Origin: a virus
Virus record (IMG/VR): IMGVR_UViG_3300005841_000061
Span: 1-35,784 of that record
Length of the DNA: 35,784 nucleotides
Reading direction: 5' to 3' (one strand)
Every line of letters starts with the position of its first letter. Positions within the stretch are counted from its first letter, which is position 1. Positions 8,000-16,459 of this stretch are shown here, in pieces. The notes beneath the pieces are model-generated. The model was not told the origin of the DNA. It ran no database searches and worked only from the letters and a program-made list of their open reading frames with translations. A program made the position numbers and the translations under genes.

Positions 8000-8538
8000 T
8001 GCAATTTTTGCTTCCTACGCTTCATAGGACGCTTATTGTTGGCCTGCTCTTTGTAGGTCGCCCACTTGCAATTCTCTTTGCAGTATGGGCCGTCATTGTC
8101 GATGCGTTCAATTGTGTATCTGGGTCCATCGGTTGGTTTCATTCCCATGTCCGCGATGAAGTTCTCAAACGATTCAAGCCAGCGCTCGCATACCGTTATT
8201 CCCCGACCGCCCCAGTATTCGAATTGGGTGTAATTGGGATTTGTGCATCGCTGAATCATATTTGTAAAACAGTTGTACTCCGATGTGTTACGCATATTGT
8301 GCGTGGTGTTTATTCTAGTCATTTCATCGGAATTAATACATCCACAGCTTTTGGTATGGCCGTTACGCAACTGGGTTCCACGAGCAATGGTCTTGTTTCC
8401 ACAGTCACAAACACATTCCCAGCATGCAATTTTCCCAGAATCTACTTTTGCAAATATTGTCACTGTAAGCCTACCGAATCTTTGGCCGGAAATATCCTTG
8501 AAGTTATGCCCTCTTTTTACGATCAATTCATCAGCCAT
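7960..8538 (-). CDS. HNH homing endonuclease, antisense insertion (192 aa)
   Basis: Residues 40-67 hold a Cys cluster (ECVCDCGNK then SCGC), a probable zinc-binding unit. Residues about 98-170 carry the phage HNH signature: [11 protein letters not shown], then [19 protein letters not shown] and EQANNKR. Such enzymes nick or cut DNA at intron-free or intergenic target sites and spread with their own gene. AGGAG lies 8 bases before the ATG. It faces the flanking late genes. The family normally ends near residue 170; here the frame runs on through basic residues into [10 protein letters not shown], read antisense from the acidic tail of the neighbour. That suggests insertion at the gene end. Confidence 0.85.
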   Translation of the reverse strand: MADELIVKRGHNFKDISGQRFGRLTVTIFAKVDSGKIACWECVCDCGNKTIARGTQLRNGHTKSCGCINSDEMTRINTTHNMRNTSEYNCFTNMIQRCTNPNYTQFEYWGGRGITVCERWLESFENFIADMGMKPTDGPRYTIERIDNDGPYCKENCKWATYKEQANNKRPMKRRKQKLHQLSSPSSSSSSS

Positions 8539-8567
8539 AAACTAAACTCCTATTTGGTTTTGGTTAG

Positions 8568-8600
8568 AGCTCATTTCCGACTGAAGATCGGCGATGAGCT
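8568..8600. other. Two-part inverted repeat between HNH and adaptor genes
   Basis: AGCTCAT (8568-8574) pairs with ATGAGCT (8594-8600), and inside it CCGA (8577-8580) pairs with TCGG (8588-8591), leaving symmetric 2-base internal loops and a 7-base apical loop. It lies between the divergently read HNH gene and the adaptor-like gene at 8641. It has no T-tract typical of a terminator. It may be a leader structure or a remnant of the homing element boundary. Confidence 0.4.
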
Positions 8601-8640
8601 TGATTTTATTCTCGTACCGGTAGTCTAAAGATCAATCAAA

Positions 8641-9585
8641 ATGTACGTGGATGAAATTTTTCAGAATGCGGCTGACGCCTTAGGAAAGTGCGATCAGGAT
8701 GCAGTATTCTCGGCTATCACATACGCAGTAAAGGCCATAGGAGACCAAAGCCTATTAGATGTATCACTGGGAACTTTAGACCTTTGTGTATGCAGTGGAT
8801 GCGTTACGCTCCCCGAAGATGTTGGGACTGTCCTTGAGGTTAACTCCTCGGGCCAACCAACGCTTATCCGCAATCAGTTTTTCCAGTACCACCCCGACGG
8901 GCCTGGATCTCAAGCATGTACGCCCTGCCAATATGCTGATGAACTTGGTTCGGTCGTAACCTATCGAGATCCTTCGGGGCCGGTTAAGCTGATCGCTGAG
9001 GTGGAAAGCGCGGCAGACAACGGAAAAATGTTGCGTGTCTATGCCACGTCTAACGGCAAGCCGATCTACACTGCCGGAAAAACTGGCGCACTAGAGGAAG
9101 GCTTTCTTGTTCCCACGGTTTTCGGCTATTCGCAGCCCAACAACCTAGTTGGAGCTATCGACAATATTTATCGAATAAGAAAGGATCTCACTAACGGATT
9201 CGTTAAGCTCATAGCAATCAACTCGGACGGTACGCCCCATACCTCGATTGGTTACTATGGGCCTAACGAAACTGTTCCAAGTTATCGCAGGCTAAGGGTC
9301 GCAGCCAAAAACTGGGTTAGGATCAAATACAAGAAGCGCGACTTAAAGGTTCGTTCTCTTAAGGACTGGATCAGCATCGATAATGAAGAAGCGCTACTCT
9401 TGGCAATCAAGGCTGTGAAGTTCAGGAAAGATAACCAATTTGAACAAGGCCGAGCAGCCGAAGGAGAAGCGATCCGTTTGATCAATAATCAAGCCCAGTC
9501 AGAGACCCCGGGTGGCATTAAGCCTCCTCAGATTTTGTACAATGACTGGCCAGTTGAATGTGGAAACGACAGGCTCATCTATTGA
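8641..9585 (+). CDS. Tail adaptor/connector-like protein (T7 gp11-type position)
   Basis: A 314-residue virion protein. The N-terminal third is helical then Cys-rich (DLCVCSGCVTL, CTPCQ), the middle is beta-rich, and the end is helical: RRLRVAAKNWVRIKYKKRDL, then DWISIDNEEALLLAIKAV. Adaptor or ring proteins of short-tailed phages share this last pattern, where a helix bundle docks on the portal. Directly downstream, apart from an antisense HNH insertion, is a nozzle-like gene, the partner order of T7 gp11 and gp12. The call rests on that order and on weak similarity, not on a diagnostic motif. The Cys-rich CxCxxC element is unusual for a connector. Confidence 0.55.
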   Translation: MYVDEIFQNAADALGKCDQDAVFSAITYAVKAIGDQSLLDVSLGTLDLCVCSGCVTLPEDVGTVLEVNSSGQPTLIRNQFFQYHPDGPGSQACTPCQYADELGSVVTYRDPSGPVKLIAEVESAADNGKMLRVYATSNGKPIYTAGKTGALEEGFLVPTVFGYSQPNNLVGAIDNIYRIRKDLTNGFVKLIAINSDGTPHTSIGYYGPNETVPSYRRLRVAAKNWVRIKYKKRDLKVRSLKDWISIDNEEALLLAIKAVKFRKDNQFEQGRAAEGEAIRLINNQAQSETPGGIKPPQILYNDWPVECGNDRLIY

Positions 9586-10079
9586 TGAATTGCCCTGATG
9601 CTATCTCTTCGGTTCGCCCTTTGTTCCTTTCGGGTTGCCCATTTGCAGTTTTCTTTGAAATAACCAAGATCGTTATTAATTCGCTCTATCGTGTGTTTAG
9701 GAGTGGGTTTTTTACCCATATCGGCATAAAAGTTGGAAAACTCCTTCCACCGTTCGCAAACAGTGATTCCTCTTTCTTGATAATTGCGCGCCGAAACGTG
9801 ACTCGGATAACTGCACCTTTGATGCATGGCGTGCCATGAATTATGCTCAGGCATTCCATACATACCGTGAGTTTTATTCCGCTTAGACGCCATATCCCGA
9901 ACAAGACACCCGCAGCTTTTTGTGTTACCGCTCCTAAGCCACCCACCAGCAACAACGGTCTTTACTCCGCAATCACACTCACAAATCCACATGGCCTGTC
10001 TGTTTAGATGTATATGCGAAAATCTAATTACCGTAAGTCGTCCAATTTTATGACCGGCCATATCAACAATTTTGCTCAT
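9579..10079 (-). CDS. HNH homing endonuclease, second antisense copy (166 aa)
   Basis: This is a paralogue of the HNH gene at 7960-8538. Cys33, 35 and 37 (WICECDCG) and Cys56 and 58 (SCGC) make the N-terminal zinc unit; residues about 100-158 hold [31 protein letters not shown] and EQRANRR. It ends 12 residues after the core, close to the usual family length. It lies on the strand opposite the late genes, overlaps the end of the adaptor-like gene by 7 bases, and sits just before the nozzle gene. The two copies are clearly related but diverged, so they likely arrived separately or duplicated long ago. Confidence 0.85.
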   Translation of the reverse strand: MSKIVDMAGHKIGRLTVIRFSHIHLNRQAMWICECDCGVKTVVAGGWLRSGNTKSCGCLVRDMASKRNKTHGMYGMPEHNSWHAMHQRCSYPSHVSARNYQERGITVCERWKEFSNFYADMGKKPTPKHTIERINNDLGYFKENCKWATRKEQRANRRDSIRAIHQ

Positions 10080-10127
10080 ATTTTTATTTGCCTTATTTTT
10101 TCGTAGTTAGTCAAGCCATATAGAATC

Positions 10128-12086
10128 ATGCCAGACACAACACTTCTCGTAGATGGATCTGACTACCTGTCGTTGGGCGTGAATTCTTATGTTTCTCCTA
10201 CGAAAATATCTGATAATATGGTTGTTAGCGCAATGAACGTTACGGTTCGCGGAGGGGTTGTCCAAACCCGTCCGGGCACCAAAACGCTGTTTACTTTACC
10301 CAGGGGAAACTTCCAGGGCTTAACTTTTTACAAGCCCGCATCAGGTGTAGGTCATCTAGTTTTTGTGGTTTCTGGGGATGTCTACACATCGGCGTATCCG
10401 TTCGAAACCTACTCACTACTTAAGGGCGTAAAGTTCAGCCTTACGGCAAAGTTTATTGCGTGGGAGACCTGCCTGAAAACGACTAGCTATGATGCGGCTG
10501 GTGTACTCATTTTTGAGGACAATCCCTATTCTGTACTTATGATGCAGGATGGGCTTACCCGCGCAGCATACTGGGACGGTACGGTAGCGCGGCATCTTAA
10601 CCCAACCAAGAGCACGCTGCTAGATTCGGATGGAAACGTAGTAACCCAAATTGGCCTAGACGAAACACCGATGGGCCTTTGGATGAAGTGGAGTAATAAC
10701 CGACTTTGGGTAAGTCGCGGCAACCAAATATTTGCTTCTGACATCGGGAATCCTCTAAAGTTTACTGAGACCCAGTACCTCAATGAAGGCCGCGCTTTCT
10801 ATCTTCCAGATGAATGCACGGGTATCGTAGAGATTGAGGACAGTAACGGAATACCTCAGGGAATCGTTTGCTTCACAGAGCGCACGGGCACACTGCTTCT
10901 CTCATCAATCCAGGACAGAACTCAGTGGCTCGCTACGCAGCATTTCCAGGTTACGATCTTGCCCGAGGTTGGATGCGTGTCGGCGCGGTCCATCGTTAAA
11001 CAGTATGGCCTAGTCTGGTGGATGAGCGCTAAGGGCATGATCAGCATGAACAGCGCAACGCAGAGTAATGTGAGCTCTCGAATCGACATCCAGGATAACC
11101 AGATGTTTGATTCAAAGTTTAACCTTTCTTACGACCTAAGTGGAGTTTGTGGATGCTTTATCGAGAACTACCTTGTTGAATCCGTACCTAACGGAGACAA
11201 GTACAATAGGCACACATGGGTTTTAGATCAGGCTCCGTTTGAAGGAAACCAGAATGCCTGGTGTGGATACTGGGCGGGCTGGAGGCCAATTGAGTGGGCG
11301 CGGGGCATCATCGGATCAGAAGAGCGCGTTTTCTTTGGATCAGTTGACTATGATAACAATCTCAGGGTTTGGGAGGCGTTCCTATCGGATAAGACCGACA
11401 ACGGCGTTGCAATCACGTCCTTTGTTCAGACTAAGCAACACCTATTTCAGAATCGGGACTACAAGACTTTCAACTACGCCGAGATCGAGGCTAAAGAGAT
11501 TGTAGGCGAAACATCATTTATGGTTGCTGTGGGCGGAAGTAAGGGTGCCTTTCAGCCATGCATGACCAAGGAGGTTGTGGCGACAAAGGGCCAGGTTTAC
11601 TCTGGAGTTAAGTACGGTGCATCTGGGAATAGATTCGCAGGTAGCAGGAGTCAGATGAGGATTATGAAAACCCAGACTCCCGAGCAGCCATCGCTCTGCA
11701 ATGAGGACTGCATTGAATCTGAGTTTAAGGGAATGGTCGATAAGTCGTTTGGCTTACTTATCGTGTGGTCTGGGATTGCTGGGCTTTCGGCCTACAGAAT
11801 GTTTTCCTATGGCTTTACTACGCCATACCAGGGCACGTGCGAGGACAACGAGGTTCAGCCCAACCTACTTACGCCCGATGGATGTGGGTCCAAAAGCTTC
11901 TTCGACACGGATAAACCCATACCAGAATACACCGCGACTTCTACGTTTTCTCAAGTTAGCACGGCTACTGGACAACAGGTGTCGTACACAGCCACGCGCA
12001 AATCGTGGACGACCCAAGAGGACGCGATCCGTAACGCCGAAATCGCGGCACGCAATTACGTCTACCAAGAGATAGGACTATTTTGA
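10128..12086 (+). CDS. Tail nozzle/stabilisation protein, beta-propeller-like (652 aa)
   Basis: A 652-residue protein with the typical opening of short-tailed phage nozzle and packaged-DNA stabilisation proteins: MNVTVRGGVVQTRPGTK near residues 35-55. After that come repeated beta-strand blocks (GVGHLVFVVSGDVYTS, WSNNRLWVSRGNQIFAS, CFTERTGTLLLSS, YGLVWWMSAKGMISM) as expected of a propeller. The C-terminal helix ends in many Ala and Gln. Such proteins form the hexameric nozzle that closes the tail tube below the adaptor. It lies after the adaptor-like gene, interrupted only by the HNH gene. Family level is well supported; an exact match is not claimed. Confidence 0.65.
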   Translation: MPDTTLLVDGSDYLSLGVNSYVSPTKISDNMVVSAMNVTVRGGVVQTRPGTKTLFTLPRGNFQGLTFYKPASGVGHLVFVVSGDVYTSAYPFETYSLLKGVKFSLTAKFIAWETCLKTTSYDAAGVLIFEDNPYSVLMMQDGLTRAAYWDGTVARHLNPTKSTLLDSDGNVVTQIGLDETPMGLWMKWSNNRLWVSRGNQIFASDIGNPLKFTETQYLNEGRAFYLPDECTGIVEIEDSNGIPQGIVCFTERTGTLLLSSIQDRTQWLATQHFQVTILPEVGCVSARSIVKQYGLVWWMSAKGMISMNSATQSNVSSRIDIQDNQMFDSKFNLSYDLSGVCGCFIENYLVESVPNGDKYNRHTWVLDQAPFEGNQNAWCGYWAGWRPIEWARGIIGSEERVFFGSVDYDNNLRVWEAFLSDKTDNGVAITSFVQTKQHLFQNRDYKTFNYAEIEAKEIVGETSFMVAVGGSKGAFQPCMTKEVVATKGQVYSGVKYGASGNRFAGSRSQMRIMKTQTPEQPSLCNEDCIESEFKGMVDKSFGLLIVWSGIAGLSAYRMFSYGFTTPYQGTCEDNEVQPNLLTPDGCGSKSFFDTDKPIPEYTATSTFSQVSTATGQQVSYTATRKSWTTQEDAIRNAEIAARNYVYQEIGLF

Positions 12087-13054
12087 AATCGAGCAGTAGC
12101 ACATCTTTCAAAAAGCTTTCTCCCTATGCGCCAAGGGTAGTATCGCTTAATTACGTAGCTTTCCCGATAGACAATAACGCATTAATTGGAAACGTTCCCC
12201 CTGATGGAACGGTTTCAATTCTTTGCAGAAACAGGGCTGGAACCGCTACACTATGTGGATTTTCTGAATTTACGACGCCAAGCGCTCCGCCAAAGAAGTA
12301 CAAAACAAATACGAATTCTGGGAAAGTTCTTATCTGTATTCACGGAGAACCGGACTGCACCGTAGCTATCGGAACAACAGATTCTTATGATTTCGATAAT
12401 GCTGAAACGTGGCAGTACGACGTATCAAACTGCACCGTAAATACTTCTCACTACACGCACTATGTTATTGACGGACCGGACCTTCCTTGCGTTTGGAGCA
12501 ATACCGGAACTCCACATATAGAAGTAAACAATGTGGGAACAATTGGAGATCCCGTAGAAGTTGGGCCAGGATATACTATTTTCAGAACACCAACAGTCTA
12601 CCAAGAGGTAAGAGATACTTCATATTGCCAGCAAATTTTCCCTTATAATTTAAGTTTTTCTGGTGAACGATTCGAAACTCTAAGCAATGAGGATACGGAA
12701 GAAGACGCAATCGAAAGAGTTTTTCCAGATCCCGACGCAGGCTGGTCTGCATTTCAGTCTCCAGAGGGTGAAGGTTGTTGCACTACGTCTAGGCAGCTTA
12801 GGGCGGCTGATAGTTTTAGCCTAAGTTTTAGGCAGGTTGAGTTTAAAGTAGATGGTGAGGGATGGGCGTTTAACCCAACCATCAACGTTGTGGTCTATCG
12901 CAGACTTATAGGCAGTGTTGATTGGGAAAACTGGCAGACACTGACATACACACCTACAGTGATTGGTGGAGGCTTTTCTTTCATTGATTCGGTTCCTGAG
13001 TTGGTCGGTTACGAAACCTATGTATCTGCACCAGGAACGTGTGCTCCTTTGTGA
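12083..13054 (+). CDS. Hypothetical virion protein after the nozzle (323 aa)
   Basis: The start is a TTG at 12083 that overlaps the nozzle stop as TTGA, since no in-frame ATG lies nearby. The 323-residue product is beta-rich and Cys-containing, with several short Cys pairs (for example TVSILCRNRAGTATLCGF and EGEGCCTTSR). No membrane segment or signal peptide is present. Its place directly after the nozzle and before the C1q-tipped protein suggests a tail or tail-tip component. I do not recognise the family. Rare start codon and many cysteines are its notable features. Confidence 0.6.
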   Translation: MKSSSSTSFKKLSPYAPRVVSLNYVAFPIDNNALIGNVPPDGTVSILCRNRAGTATLCGFSEFTTPSAPPKKYKTNTNSGKVLICIHGEPDCTVAIGTTDSYDFDNAETWQYDVSNCTVNTSHYTHYVIDGPDLPCVWSNTGTPHIEVNNVGTIGDPVEVGPGYTIFRTPTVYQEVRDTSYCQQIFPYNLSFSGERFETLSNEDTEEDAIERVFPDPDAGWSAFQSPEGEGCCTTSRQLRAADSFSLSFRQVEFKVDGEGWAFNPTINVVVYRRLIGSVDWENWQTLTYTPTVIGGGFSFIDSVPELVGYETYVSAPGTCAPL

Positions 13055-13060
13055 AAAGCC

Positions 13061-13267
13061 ATGCGACTAAAACCCTCAAAAGTTGTGTTTCACACAAGCT
13101 CTAAAAATATTGGGCTAGGTGATGCTGTTGAAGCTATTGCTAAACCCATAGCCCGCACCATAGACGCATTGATCGGATCTAAAATTCAGGAATGCGGAGC
13201 CTGTAAAAAGAGAAAAGAATCTCTTAACAAGGTAATGCCTAATATCTCAAATCCTTTCTCAAAATAA
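13061..13267 (+). CDS. Small CxxC phage protein (68 aa)
   Basis: A 68-residue protein: an amphipathic helix (GLGDAVEAIAKPIARTIDALIG) followed by one CGAC motif (Cys45, Cys48) in CGACKKRKESLN and a short tail. Similar small phage proteins with a helix and a C-x-x-C-x-x-R-x-x-x-LN element are common near tail genes, but no role is established to my knowledge. One CxxC could only bind a metal as a dimer, or act as a redox pair. It starts six bases after the previous stop. Confidence 0.6.
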   Translation: MRLKPSKVVFHTSSKNIGLGDAVEAIAKPIARTIDALIGSKIQECGACKKRKESLNKVMPNISNPFSK

Positions 13268-13307
13268 GGTTGAGAAAATAACCTAAGTGCCCCAAACAAC
13301 ATAGTCA

Positions 13308-14288
13308 ATGGCCACAGTGATCCCAGTTTCTTTTCGAGTTGCGCCGTTTCCTACGAACGCTGATTACACTCCGCAGGAGTTTGCCGATGCGCTGGTGGCC
13401 AGACTTTCTATAGAATCACCGACTACGATTTCTTTCTTCGTTTCGGGACCAACCGCACCCACAAGCAACGTAGGCCCGTGGCTTAAGAATGGAGTTACTT
13501 GGTACGTTTGGGATACGCCAACGGCTTCATATGTTCCTCAGGTAATTGAGAGCCAGAGCCTAAGATACATATTTCAGAACGGCGCACCGGATCACAATTT
13601 TTACACATTTTGGGGAAGTCTTAACGGAACCGGAAAGGCCCAGTCTATCCAATACTTTTGGAACGGAGATTGGCACGATGTCTACGAGGACACGTTTGCC
13701 CTGTACACAAAGACCGTGGACATGAACACGGCAATAGATAACAAGATTGCAACTGCGCTGGTTCCGTACTCTACGACGATTCAGATGAACACGGCCATCC
13801 AGGCCGCTGTTCAAGGCGTTGCCTTTGGTAAGGGCGCGTTCCAGGTTGTCATGGGGTCATCTCAACATCAGGCTATTGCTGTTTCTGATAGCGGCACGAT
13901 TACGCCTATCTTCAACGTGGTCGCAGCAGATCCAGACGGCTGCTTCTCAGGCAACAAATATACCTGCCCAGCCAACGGCTACTACATCTTCAACGTCATC
14001 CTTCAGGTAAATGCAGATGACTCGAACACAACTGACCTTGGAACTATCTGCAATATCCTTAAAAACGCTGGGGTAGGAATTGCTGGAAATGTACTCCAAT
14101 CTCAAGCCGATCCATCGGCAGCAATGGCCCAAGCGGTAACGGTGGGGCCAGTTCTCATGAATATTGGAGACCAAGTTTACGTTACCCTGGATTACACGAT
14201 CACGGTAACGGCCCCGTCTGGCATCTTGGTTGGTGGCGGCGGTCCTGCCGGAGCACAGTTTAGCGGGCTAATGGTTCGAAGCGCATGA
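13308..14288 (+). CDS. Tail protein with C1q-like C-terminal domain (326 aa)
   Basis: The N-terminal part holds a GPWLKNGVTWYVWDTPTASYVPQ-type module (residues about 56-78) found in many phage tail proteins, then a short coiled coil around 135-168. Residues about 176-326 look like a C1q/TNF-type jelly-roll: a FxVVMGSSQHQAI opening, YTCPANGYYIFNVILQV at 218-234, and a GGAGAQFSGLMV-type end. C1q-like domains trimerise and often make the tip of phage fibres that binds host or sugar. The next gene overlaps it as ATGA, linking expression to a 2OG-oxygenase-like gene. Confidence 0.65.
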   Translation: MATVIPVSFRVAPFPTNADYTPQEFADALVARLSIESPTTISFFVSGPTAPTSNVGPWLKNGVTWYVWDTPTASYVPQVIESQSLRYIFQNGAPDHNFYTFWGSLNGTGKAQSIQYFWNGDWHDVYEDTFALYTKTVDMNTAIDNKIATALVPYSTTIQMNTAIQAAVQGVAFGKGAFQVVMGSSQHQAIAVSDSGTITPIFNVVAADPDGCFSGNKYTCPANGYYIFNVILQVNADDSNTTDLGTICNILKNAGVGIAGNVLQSQADPSAAMAQAVTVGPVLMNIGDQVYVTLDYTITVTAPSGILVGGGGPAGAQFSGLMVRSA

Positions 14289-14893
14289 TCAAGTCCTATC
14301 AAGTTTTTGATAATTTCTTAGACACATCTGTTTTAGATGTGCCAAGCTTGGTGCGCGACTCGGCTATTCATGCGGGCTTTGGAAACTGGATTCCAGGTAA
14401 AGACGAAACTTCGGCCAGCCTAGACGGCATGGGCTTTGGCGGAAATCACGCTATTCTCACAAAATCGCTAATGAATGCTACGGGAATTATCGCTGTTCCA
14501 AACCTGACGCATTTTAGACTCACCACAAAGCACACAGAGCGCGCCACGATTCACTCAGACGCACACGCGGCACCCTACACCTGCATAGCCTACCTTACGC
14601 AGAATAAAAATCAAGGGGCTACGGCATTCTGGAAGCACAAAGAAACTGGTCTAACTGCCCTTCCTGCTAATCTAAATCAAGAGACAGCTGCAATGCTCCG
14701 CGATGACATGGCGAAAAGCAGCATGGAAGACTGGGAAATTACCGACATCGTTAAGGGCGAGTATAACCGAGCGCTAGTTTTTAATGCACCGCTTTTTCAC
14801 TGCCGATATCCAATGGAAGATCCGGGCACAGACCTTGAATCGGGTCGTTTAGTCTGGATTTGCCACTACTTCAACCTACAGGAGATGAAATGA
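14285..14893 (+). CDS. 2OG-Fe(II) oxygenase-like protein (DUF6445-type), virion operon
   Basis: A 202-residue protein. Residues 90-92 give the HxD iron-binding motif (IHSDAHAAPYTCIAYLT), followed by GATAFWKHKETG at 111-122, and a distal His172 (FHCRYP) with Arg188 near WICHYF. This order matches the jelly-roll 2-oxoglutarate/Fe(II) family, most closely the uncharacterised DUF6445 group (inference from motifs). Such enzymes hydroxylate protein side chains or small molecules. The gene is coupled by ATGA overlaps to a C1q-like gene before it and a cupin gene after it, so the substrate could be a virion or host-surface protein. No substrate evidence exists here. Confidence 0.7.
   Translation: MIKSYQVFDNFLDTSVLDVPSLVRDSAIHAGFGNWIPGKDETSASLDGMGFGGNHAILTKSLMNATGIIAVPNLTHFRLTTKHTERATIHSDAHAAPYTCIAYLTQNKNQGATAFWKHKETGLTALPANLNQETAAMLRDDMAKSSMEDWEITDIVKGEYNRALVFNAPLFHCRYPMEDPGTDLESGRLVWICHYFNLQEMK
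14880..14884 (+). promoter_or_regulatory. Shine-Dalgarno sequence for the cupin gene
   Basis: AGGAG ends five bases before ATG 14890. It decides in favour of this start over an earlier in-frame ATG at 14860, which lies inside the previous gene. Confidence 0.7.
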
Positions 14894-15360
14894 GCGCCAT
14901 AGAACTCACCGACTCCGAGAAGATCATGCGAGCGGTTAACTCCTCAAAGATCAACCGCCTAGAGGCATTGATGCAGGCAGGCTATCCTCCAGTCTACCCA
15001 GAGGTCACGCACCACTTCACCAAAGGCGACGGCGTAAACGGGAAGATGTACGTTAGATCAATCCTAATGAAAAAGGGTATCTGCGTTACTTCTAAGATTC
15101 ACACGTGGGAACATCCCTTCTTTGTTATGACTGGGTCTATGACCTGGTTCAATGAAGTCGAGGGCATGGACGAATCCGTTCACATTCAGGCTCCTTACTT
15201 CGGCATAACTAAACCTGGAACGCGCCGCGCCATTCTAATTCATGAGGACGTGATTATGACCGCTTGCTATGCTACCGATCTAGAAGATGTGGCGGAGATT
15301 GAGCGGACAATAATCTATCCACACGAAGTTCCGCCTAACACTTTTGAACTGACACAATGA
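14890..15360 (+). CDS. Cupin-like protein (156 aa), coupled to the oxygenase-like gene
   Basis: A 156-residue protein with a cupin layout: ITSKIHTWEHPFF-like first motif (His71, Glu74, His75 and Gly82 in GSMTWF), then APYFGITKPGTRRAILIHED (residues 101-120) with His118. These would form a metal-binding beta-barrel. Similar stand-alone cupins occur in phage structural clusters, function unknown. The ATG overlaps the upstream stop as ATGA, and its own stop overlaps the next start. With the oxygenase-like gene it makes two metal-dependent beta-barrels in tandem, which may act together or on the same protein. Confidence 0.65.
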   Translation: MSAIELTDSEKIMRAVNSSKINRLEALMQAGYPPVYPEVTHHFTKGDGVNGKMYVRSILMKKGICVTSKIHTWEHPFFVMTGSMTWFNEVEGMDESVHIQAPYFGITKPGTRRAILIHEDVIMTACYATDLEDVAEIERTIIYPHEVPPNTFELTQ

Positions 15361-16448
15361 AACGATTTAAACAGGCGCATCAGAAACATACGGAAGAGAT
15401 TGTTTCTAGTTATAGTTTGCAACAGCAACAAGTATGGGTCGCTGCAGGGGTAGCTGTAGTCGGAATAGCCGCAGGGACGGTGTCACAAGCGGACGCTAGC
15501 CGCAAGGCGCAGCACGCGGCACAAGACGCAGCTAAGGCCGGGAAGGTTGACGTGAACGCCGTAGGGCAACAGGCAACAGATCAAGCGCTACAGAACTACA
15601 AGACCTCACGGGCACTAGAACAGCAGTACACGCCAGAAGTTGCTAATCTTAGAACTAACTCGGTTCAGGATTTATTGGCCGCGCTTGGGCCAAATCAGTA
15701 CAATCAGAGAGCGGGTCAGATCCTCATGAACCAGGGGAATGCGCAGAACTTTACTGCCGCGACTCCAGAAGGTTTACAGGCCGCAGCAAACGCCGCGCAA
15801 GCTAATCTCGCTTCGGGTAATACTCTGCCAACAGCAAGACTCTCTACGGAGATGAGTAATTTGGCAACGCGAAATGCGCTAGCTAATGCGGGAAACACTG
15901 CTCCTGGGTCTCTCTCTTTGGGCCGCGATTTGACGGCGCGTGATCTTGGACTAACGAGTCTTCAGCTCGGTCAGCAAGCGCAGCAGAATTTGCTTAACCA
16001 GATTAATAGCGCGGCGAGCACGGGACAAGCGTTAGGTAACTTCAATCTCGCTAACAATCAACAGCAGATTGGGCAGAGCCAATTCGCGCAACAAAACGCA
16101 CTCCAGCAAGCAGCAGCGTTACAAGCGTTGAGCGCAGGAGATTTTGCAAAGTATCTGAGTGCGGCCCAGTTTGGACAAAGCATCCAGTCGCCTGTTGTCG
16201 GACTTGATCCCAGTGCCGTAGCTAACCTGAGTGTCGGCAATTCTAATTTGGCGGCGAACGCCGGGCAGCAATCGGCAGCATTCAAAGCTCAGCAGGGAAA
16301 TAACTACGCTCAATTACTAGGTCAACTTGGCGGCGTTGGAGCTGGAGCTATTTCGAGCTACAATAAGCAGCAAAGTAGCTATCCATCGTATAATTCTGGC
16401 GGATCTTCGACCGGTACGGCATATGATTTTACAAATAAGTCAGATTAA
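15357..16448 (+). CDS. Internal virion (ejection) protein, small (363 aa)
   Basis: A 363-residue Gln/Ala/Asn-rich protein with one hydrophobic stretch (VWVAAGVAVVGIAAGTV, residues about 27-43) near the start, then a long helical, low-complexity body (QQAQQNLLNQINSAAS, LQQAAALQALSAGDFAKY). Short-tailed phages carry such proteins inside the head and eject them to build a channel through the cell envelope. The gene is the first of three in the right order before the terminase block. Start by ATGA overlap with the cupin gene. Assignment is by composition and position; no family signature is visible. Confidence 0.55.
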   Translation: MKRFKQAHQKHTEEIVSSYSLQQQQVWVAAGVAVVGIAAGTVSQADASRKAQHAAQDAAKAGKVDVNAVGQQATDQALQNYKTSRALEQQYTPEVANLRTNSVQDLLAALGPNQYNQRAGQILMNQGNAQNFTAATPEGLQAAANAAQANLASGNTLPTARLSTEMSNLATRNALANAGNTAPGSLSLGRDLTARDLGLTSLQLGQQAQQNLLNQINSAASTGQALGNFNLANNQQQIGQSQFAQQNALQQAAALQALSAGDFAKYLSAAQFGQSIQSPVVGLDPSAVANLSVGNSNLAANAGQQSAAFKAQQGNNYAQLLGQLGGVGAGAISSYNKQQSSYPSYNSGGSSTGTAYDFTNKSD

Positions 16449-16459
16449 AAATAAATAAC

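Noticed and set aside
7999-8628. Plus-strand 209-codon open frame across the HNH region
   Set aside because: It is antisense to the HNH gene, which has clear zinc and HNH motifs and an SD. The plus-strand product has no sensible composition or motif.
9558-9839. Plus-strand frame overlapping the second HNH gene
   Set aside because: It lies antisense to the HNH core motifs and has no family features.
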